Assembly (NCBI GenBank): GCA_963525745.1
Contig: CAURMH010000034.1
Span: 1 to 17,656 of the forward strand
DNA length: 17,656 bases
Source: CAURMH01 sp963525745
GTDB taxonomy: Bacteria > Pseudomonadota > Gammaproteobacteria > Enterobacterales > Pasteurellaceae
Direction of reading: 5' to 3'
Under the pieces are notes generated by a model, which saw only the letters and a program-made list of their open reading frames with translations, searched no databases and was not told the DNA's origin. The stretch's first letter is position 1; each line of letters starts with the position of its first letter. Made by a program: the position numbers and the translations under genes. Below, piece by piece: positions 15,038 to 17,656 of the stretch.

Positions 15038-15484
15038 CTACTTTTCCATCGCCGGAAGGCCGGCACGATGTGCTATATTTGTCGTTGTTCCGCTATGTTC
15101 GCCTTTTTCGACGACACATTTCTCGGCAAGCACCTTCCCGGTCACCGTTGTTAAGCGGCTAAAATCTTCGCGTTCTTGCCAATGCCAACGAATATTTGAA
15201 TAATTTTTTCCGCGCTCGGAAACCGACAACAACAATTTTTCGGTGACGCCGTTAAAGGTCAGCGTAATCGTCTGTAAGGTTTTCTTTTTCGTTTTACGCA
15301 CCGAGTGAACAACACGTACCTGCTTATTTCCCTGGCAGACATACAATCTCACTTTTCCTTTTTGAGATGCTTTGTCCACTTGCTTGATCTGTATTTTTTG
15401 CCCTTCCGATGAGGAAAATATCGCCTCCCGGCTACAAGCGGATACAAAAAGTGCGGTCAAAATTAGCAGTGTTTTTTTCACCAT
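15038..15484 (-). CDS. oapB: Opacity-associated lipoprotein OapB-like
   Basis: Small secreted lipoprotein, 148 residues, of unknown biochemical role. The N-terminus MVKKTLLILTALFVSAC is a lipoprotein signal peptide with lipobox VSAC and lipid-attached Cys-17; Ser at +2 suggests sorting to the outer membrane. The mature part is basic and contains two cysteines besides the lipid one (YVCQGN and EKCVVEK). I chose the ATG at 15484 over one 27 bases upstream because a very strong AGGAGGAG lies just before it. Location between oapA and recO matches the H. influenzae oapA-oapB locus, where the genes were linked to colony opacity. Name by position and general features only. Confidence 0.78.
   Translation of the reverse strand: MVKKTLLILTALFVSACSREAIFSSSEGQKIQIKQVDKASQKGKVRLYVCQGNKQVRVVHSVRKTKKKTLQTITLTFNGVTEKLLLSVSERGKNYSNIRWHWQEREDFSRLTTVTGKVLAEKCVVEKGEHSGTTTNIAHRAGLPAMEK
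15449..15457 (+). repeat. DNA uptake signal sequence inside the OapB signal peptide
   Basis: AAGTGCGGT on the plus strand; oapB reads it as Thr-Ala-Leu in the hydrophobic core of the lipoprotein signal peptide. Confidence 0.95.
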
Positions 15485-15488
15485 AATT

Positions 15489-15496
15489 CTCCTCCT
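15489..15496 (-). promoter_or_regulatory. Strong ribosome-binding site that fixes the oapB start
   Basis: On the minus strand AGGAGGAG ends 4 bases before the ATG at 15484 (AGGAGG is at 6 bases). The upstream in-frame ATG at 15511 lies before this site and has none of its own. Confidence 0.8.
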
Positions 15497-15509
15497 TTTG
15501 CATTGTATC

Positions 15510-15537
15510 AAAAGACCAAAGCGAGCAGAGCGCCCGC
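15510..15537 (-). terminator. Weak terminator-like hairpin after oapA
   Basis: On the minus strand GCGGGC (15532-15537) can pair with GCTCGC (15521-15526), with one G-U pair and a 5-base loop, followed by TTTGGTCTTTT. The stem is short and the T-tract broken, so it may only reduce readthrough into oapB. Confidence 0.35.
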
Positions 15538-15544
15538 AATCGGG

Positions 15545-16924
15545 TTATTTCTGATATTTATAATTACCGTCTGTTTGACGTATAAATTTGGCGCCGTTAG
15601 ACAAGCGCAATTCACTGACACGACCGTCTTTCGTCATCATCACCTGCACTTTATCGCCCGATTTAAAACGACTTAATGCCCCATCGGCTCCCGCCGCTTT
15701 GCTCATTGCATTCACATCGGCAATATTCAAATTATGATTACGAAAAACTTGCATTAATGAGACTCCTTGCGGAATCGTCAGCGTTTTTGCCGCCGCCGAT
15801 TTGGCCACTTTGGCCTCAACGATAGGCGCTTGTTTCGAAGGCGCTTTTTTCGCTACGGCAACAGGTTGTTTCTTTTCTGTCGGGACGGAGACGGATTTTG
15901 ATTTATTTTCGACAGCAGACGGCGACTTTTCAACCGTGTCAACCGTGTCCGTTTGAGAGTCTGTCGAGCGTGTCGCCTGCTGTTGGTTTGGTGCCGGTTT
16001 AATGAGATTTGATTGACTTCCTTGCGGTACTTGATTGGCTTGCGATGATTGGTTCATACGCGCTGCCTGATTTACTTGTGATATTGAGTTTGTTTGTGTC
16101 GAGGCCGATTGTGTTTTAGGCATCGCGGTCGCTTGATTCATTTGACGAATCGTTTCGGACAACGGAATAATCGGCGTATTTTGCGCAGATTGTAATTCGA
16201 CCATAGAGGCGCTATCGGCAATCGTATTGTCGAAAGGCAAAATTTCACTATTTAAGAAATCGGCTTGTGCCGATTTTGATTGATCCAGAGGCTGAAATTG
16301 AATCGGAATTTCATGACTGTTTTGTTGCTCAAAGGAAACCACTGAATCGGATTTCGGTTTTAATGCTAAAAATATTATCAGCAATAAAACGAAGCCCAAT
16401 AGCGTAATAAATAAACGGCGATGCTTTTCCGGTAAAATTTGTAAAATTTTCCATCTTTCCGGTGTTTTTAAACGACTTGCCGTCGCAATTACCACCGTTT
16501 CTGCGGAGGAAGATTGCGAAGCGGAGGTTTCTGTCGTCGCCGTGTCGGGAATGTCCTTGTTTTCGTCTATTTCCTCTCGTTTTATCCGAGATTCCGGCGA
16601 TTCCGCCTGTGACAACGATGGGCGGGAAACGCCCGCCTCAGCCGAAGGTATGGAGACAGTGCCTGCCGCCGCCGATTCGGTTACCGAAGGTGAAAAAGGT
16701 TTAGCCTGAACGTATTGTTCCGATTCACCGAATGTCGGTTCTTTACGAACATGAAATTGCGGTTCGGGCGGCTCTTTTTTACTAAAAAAACCTTTTGCTT
16801 TGCCTAAAAGCGACTCGCTCGGGGGAACACTCTTTTTAGGCGTAATCGGTTCGTAATCAAAGCCGAAATCCAATTCATTCTGCGACGACGCCCCGGTTGT
16901 TTGGTTTCCATTTACAGAATCCAC
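15545..16924 (-). CDS. oapA: Opacity-associated protein OapA (YtfB/OapA family, LysM-like C-domain)
   Basis: Inner-membrane protein with a periplasmic glycan-binding domain; relatives are H. influenzae OapA (colony opacity and colonisation) and E. coli YtfB (cell division). It has 459 residues: a charged, Ser/Pro/Glu-rich cytoplasmic part (1-165), one membrane helix (about 171-189, LFITLLGFVLLLIIFLALK), a Gln/Asn/Ser-rich linker (250-320), an Ala/Lys/Pro-rich linker (335-380) and the OapA domain (380-459), beginning TLTIPQGVSLMQVFRNHNL. RWKILQILPEKHRR just before the helix fits the N-terminal OapA motif. The start is a GTG at 16922-16924 with GAGG 7 bases upstream. It follows epmB by 69 bases. 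Confidence 0.9.
   Translation of the reverse strand: MDSVNGNQTTGASSQNELDFGFDYEPITPKKSVPPSESLLGKAKGFFSKKEPPEPQFHVRKEPTFGESEQYVQAKPFSPSVTESAAAGTVSIPSAEAGVSRPSLSQAESPESRIKREEIDENKDIPDTATTETSASQSSSAETVVIATASRLKTPERWKILQILPEKHRRLFITLLGFVLLLIIFLALKPKSDSVVSFEQQNSHEIPIQFQPLDQSKSAQADFLNSEILPFDNTIADSASMVELQSAQNTPIIPLSETIRQMNQATAMPKTQSASTQTNSISQVNQAARMNQSSQANQVPQGSQSNLIKPAPNQQQATRSTDSQTDTVDTVEKSPSAVENKSKSVSVPTEKKQPVAVAKKAPSKQAPIVEAKVAKSAAAKTLTIPQGVSLMQVFRNHNLNIADVNAMSKAAGADGALSRFKSGDKVQVMMTKDGRVSELRLSNGAKFIRQTDGNYKYQK
15931..15948. repeat. 9-base tandem repeat in oapA
   Basis: CAACCGTGT occurs twice head to tail, encoding Asp-Thr-Val twice in the linker. The unit is a multiple of three, so a change in copy number would keep the frame. 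Confidence 0.85.
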
Positions 16925-16959
16925 AATATTACCTCAATATTAAGAAACAATTGCACCTA

Positions 16960-16968
16960 AAGTGCGGT
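16960..16968 (+). repeat. DNA uptake signal sequence (perfect core)
   Basis: AAGTGCGGT in the 69-base gap between epmB and oapA. GCAC five bases upstream could pair with its GTGC in a small 4-base-pair hairpin, too weak to call a terminator. Confidence 0.95.
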
Positions 16969-16993
16969 CAAATTGAGCGCATTTTAGCGGATC

Positions 16994-17656
16994 TTAAGCG
17001 GCGTATAAAGTTTTATTTGGCCGCCCGCCTATCTCACGCGCCAACTTAGGCACTAAATAACCGGAGCTTAAACGCTGCAATTCCCGATAAATTTTCATGG
17101 CCTGCTCATCGGATAAATAAAAATGTCCCGCGCCTTGAACTTTATCCAATAAATGTAGGTAATAAGGCAAAATTCCCGCCTCGAATAAAGCTTCGTTTAG
17201 TTTTTTTAGGACCAGCGGATCGTCATTAACGCCTTTGAGTAAAACCGATTGATTCAGTAAAACGACCTCTGCCCGCTTTAATTTTGTCATCGCTTGAATC
17301 AATTCTTCATCAATTTCATTCGGGTGATTAATATGTGTGACCAACAATACAGCAAATCGCGTCTCCTTTAATAGCCGGCAAAAATTGTCGGTAATGCGCT
17401 GCGGAATGACTACCGGCAACCGGGTATGAATACGCAAACGTTGTAAGTGCGGTCGATTTTCCAGTTGTTTTATCAGCCATGCCAATTCATGATCTTTCGC
17501 CATTAGCGGATCACCGCCGGAAAAAATCACCTCTTCGATTTCAGGATGCGCTGCAATGTAATCAAGCGCTTGTTGCCAATTTTTTTTATTACCCGGATTT
17601 TCATCGTAAGGAAAATGGCGGCGGAAGCAATAACGGCAATTCACCGCACAACCGCC
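16994..17656 (-). CDS. epmB: EF-P (R)-beta-lysylation protein EpmB, lysine 2,3-aminomutase, C-terminal part
   Basis: Radical SAM and PLP enzyme (YjeK) that converts lysine to (R)-beta-lysine, which EpmA then attaches to elongation factor P. The last 220 residues are visible and the gene runs off the right edge; a GTG at 17642-17644 is internal, not the start. The CxxxCxxC cluster motif reads CAVNCRYC at the window edge. Further family blocks are EVIFSGGDPLM, RIHTRLPVVIPQRIT, LLDKVQGAGHFYLS and the C-terminal SGYLVPKLAREIGGRPNKT. In H. influenzae the neighbour on the far side is efp, which cannot be seen here. An uptake sequence lies inside. Confidence 0.95.
   Translation of the reverse strand, partial: GGCAVNCRYCFRRHFPYDENPGNKKNWQQALDYIAAHPEIEEVIFSGGDPLMAKDHELAWLIKQLENRPHLQRLRIHTRLPVVIPQRITDNFCRLLKETRFAVLLVTHINHPNEIDEELIQAMTKLKRAEVVLLNQSVLLKGVNDDPLVLKKLNEALFEAGILPYYLHLLDKVQGAGHFYLSDEQAMKIYRELQRLSSGYLVPKLAREIGGRPNKTLYAA
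17445..17453 (+). repeat. DNA uptake signal sequence (perfect core)
   Basis: AAGTGCGGT on the plus strand within epmB; the gene reads it as Arg-Pro-His-Leu. Confidence 0.95.

Noticed and set aside
15485..15511. Longer OapB beginning at ATG 15511 (MIQCKRRRI)
   Set aside because: The strong AGGAGGAG lies between this ATG and the next, and the shorter form gives a normal lipoprotein signal peptide.
16462..16704. 80-codon open frame on the plus strand inside oapA
   Set aside because: Low-complexity antisense of the OapA N-terminal region, with no support of its own.

Overview
The window is a chromosomal segment of a gamma-proteobacterium of the family Pasteurellaceae, from the group that carries the Haemophilus influenzae-type DNA uptake signal. 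Fourteen perfect copies of the 9-base uptake core AAGTGCGGT (both orientations) lie in 17.7 kb. The gene content and order are those of Haemophilus and its relatives. Base composition is moderately AT-rich. The species cannot be named from the sequence alone. I see no mobile element, phage gene, CRISPR array, tRNA or rRNA gene.

Layout. (1) Positions 1-955, minus strand: the first 318 codons of glnS (glutaminyl-tRNA synthetase), running off the left edge. (2) Positions 956-1260: a 305-base divergent control region. It holds a good glnS promoter, a purine-rich tract, a CRP-S type competence operator and two inverted uptake sequences. (3) Positions 1261-10230, plus strand: a collinear run comN-comO-comP-comQ-recC-nrdR-ribD-degS-yfbR. 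The first four genes are small type IV pilus-like pseudopilins, equivalent to ppdA-ppdB-ygdB-ppdC upstream of recC in E. coli. (4) Positions 10231-10299: a convergent gap with one uptake sequence. (5) Positions 10300-17656, minus strand, read right to left: epmB (partial), oapA, oapB, recO, rlmD, relA, dgkA.

How the genes fit together. The left run joins DNA uptake (pseudopilins under a Sxy/CRP-type site) to processing of linear DNA (RecC of RecBCD). It is followed by nucleotide and cofactor genes (NrdR repressor of ribonucleotide reductase, RibD of riboflavin synthesis, YfbR 5'-nucleotidase) and the envelope-stress protease DegS. The right run holds translation and stress functions (EpmB for EF-P modification, RlmD for 23S rRNA methylation, RelA for the stringent response), recombination repair (RecO), envelope proteins (OapA, OapB) and diacylglycerol recycling (DgkA).

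Most of this is conserved housekeeping sequence, and I do not see an undescribed system. The items most worth a second look are the competence operator and its flanking uptake sequences, three pseudopilins without the usual Glu at position +5, a beta-repeat tail in ComP, and a recO gene with no ATG, GTG or TTG codon at the N-terminus expected from homology.
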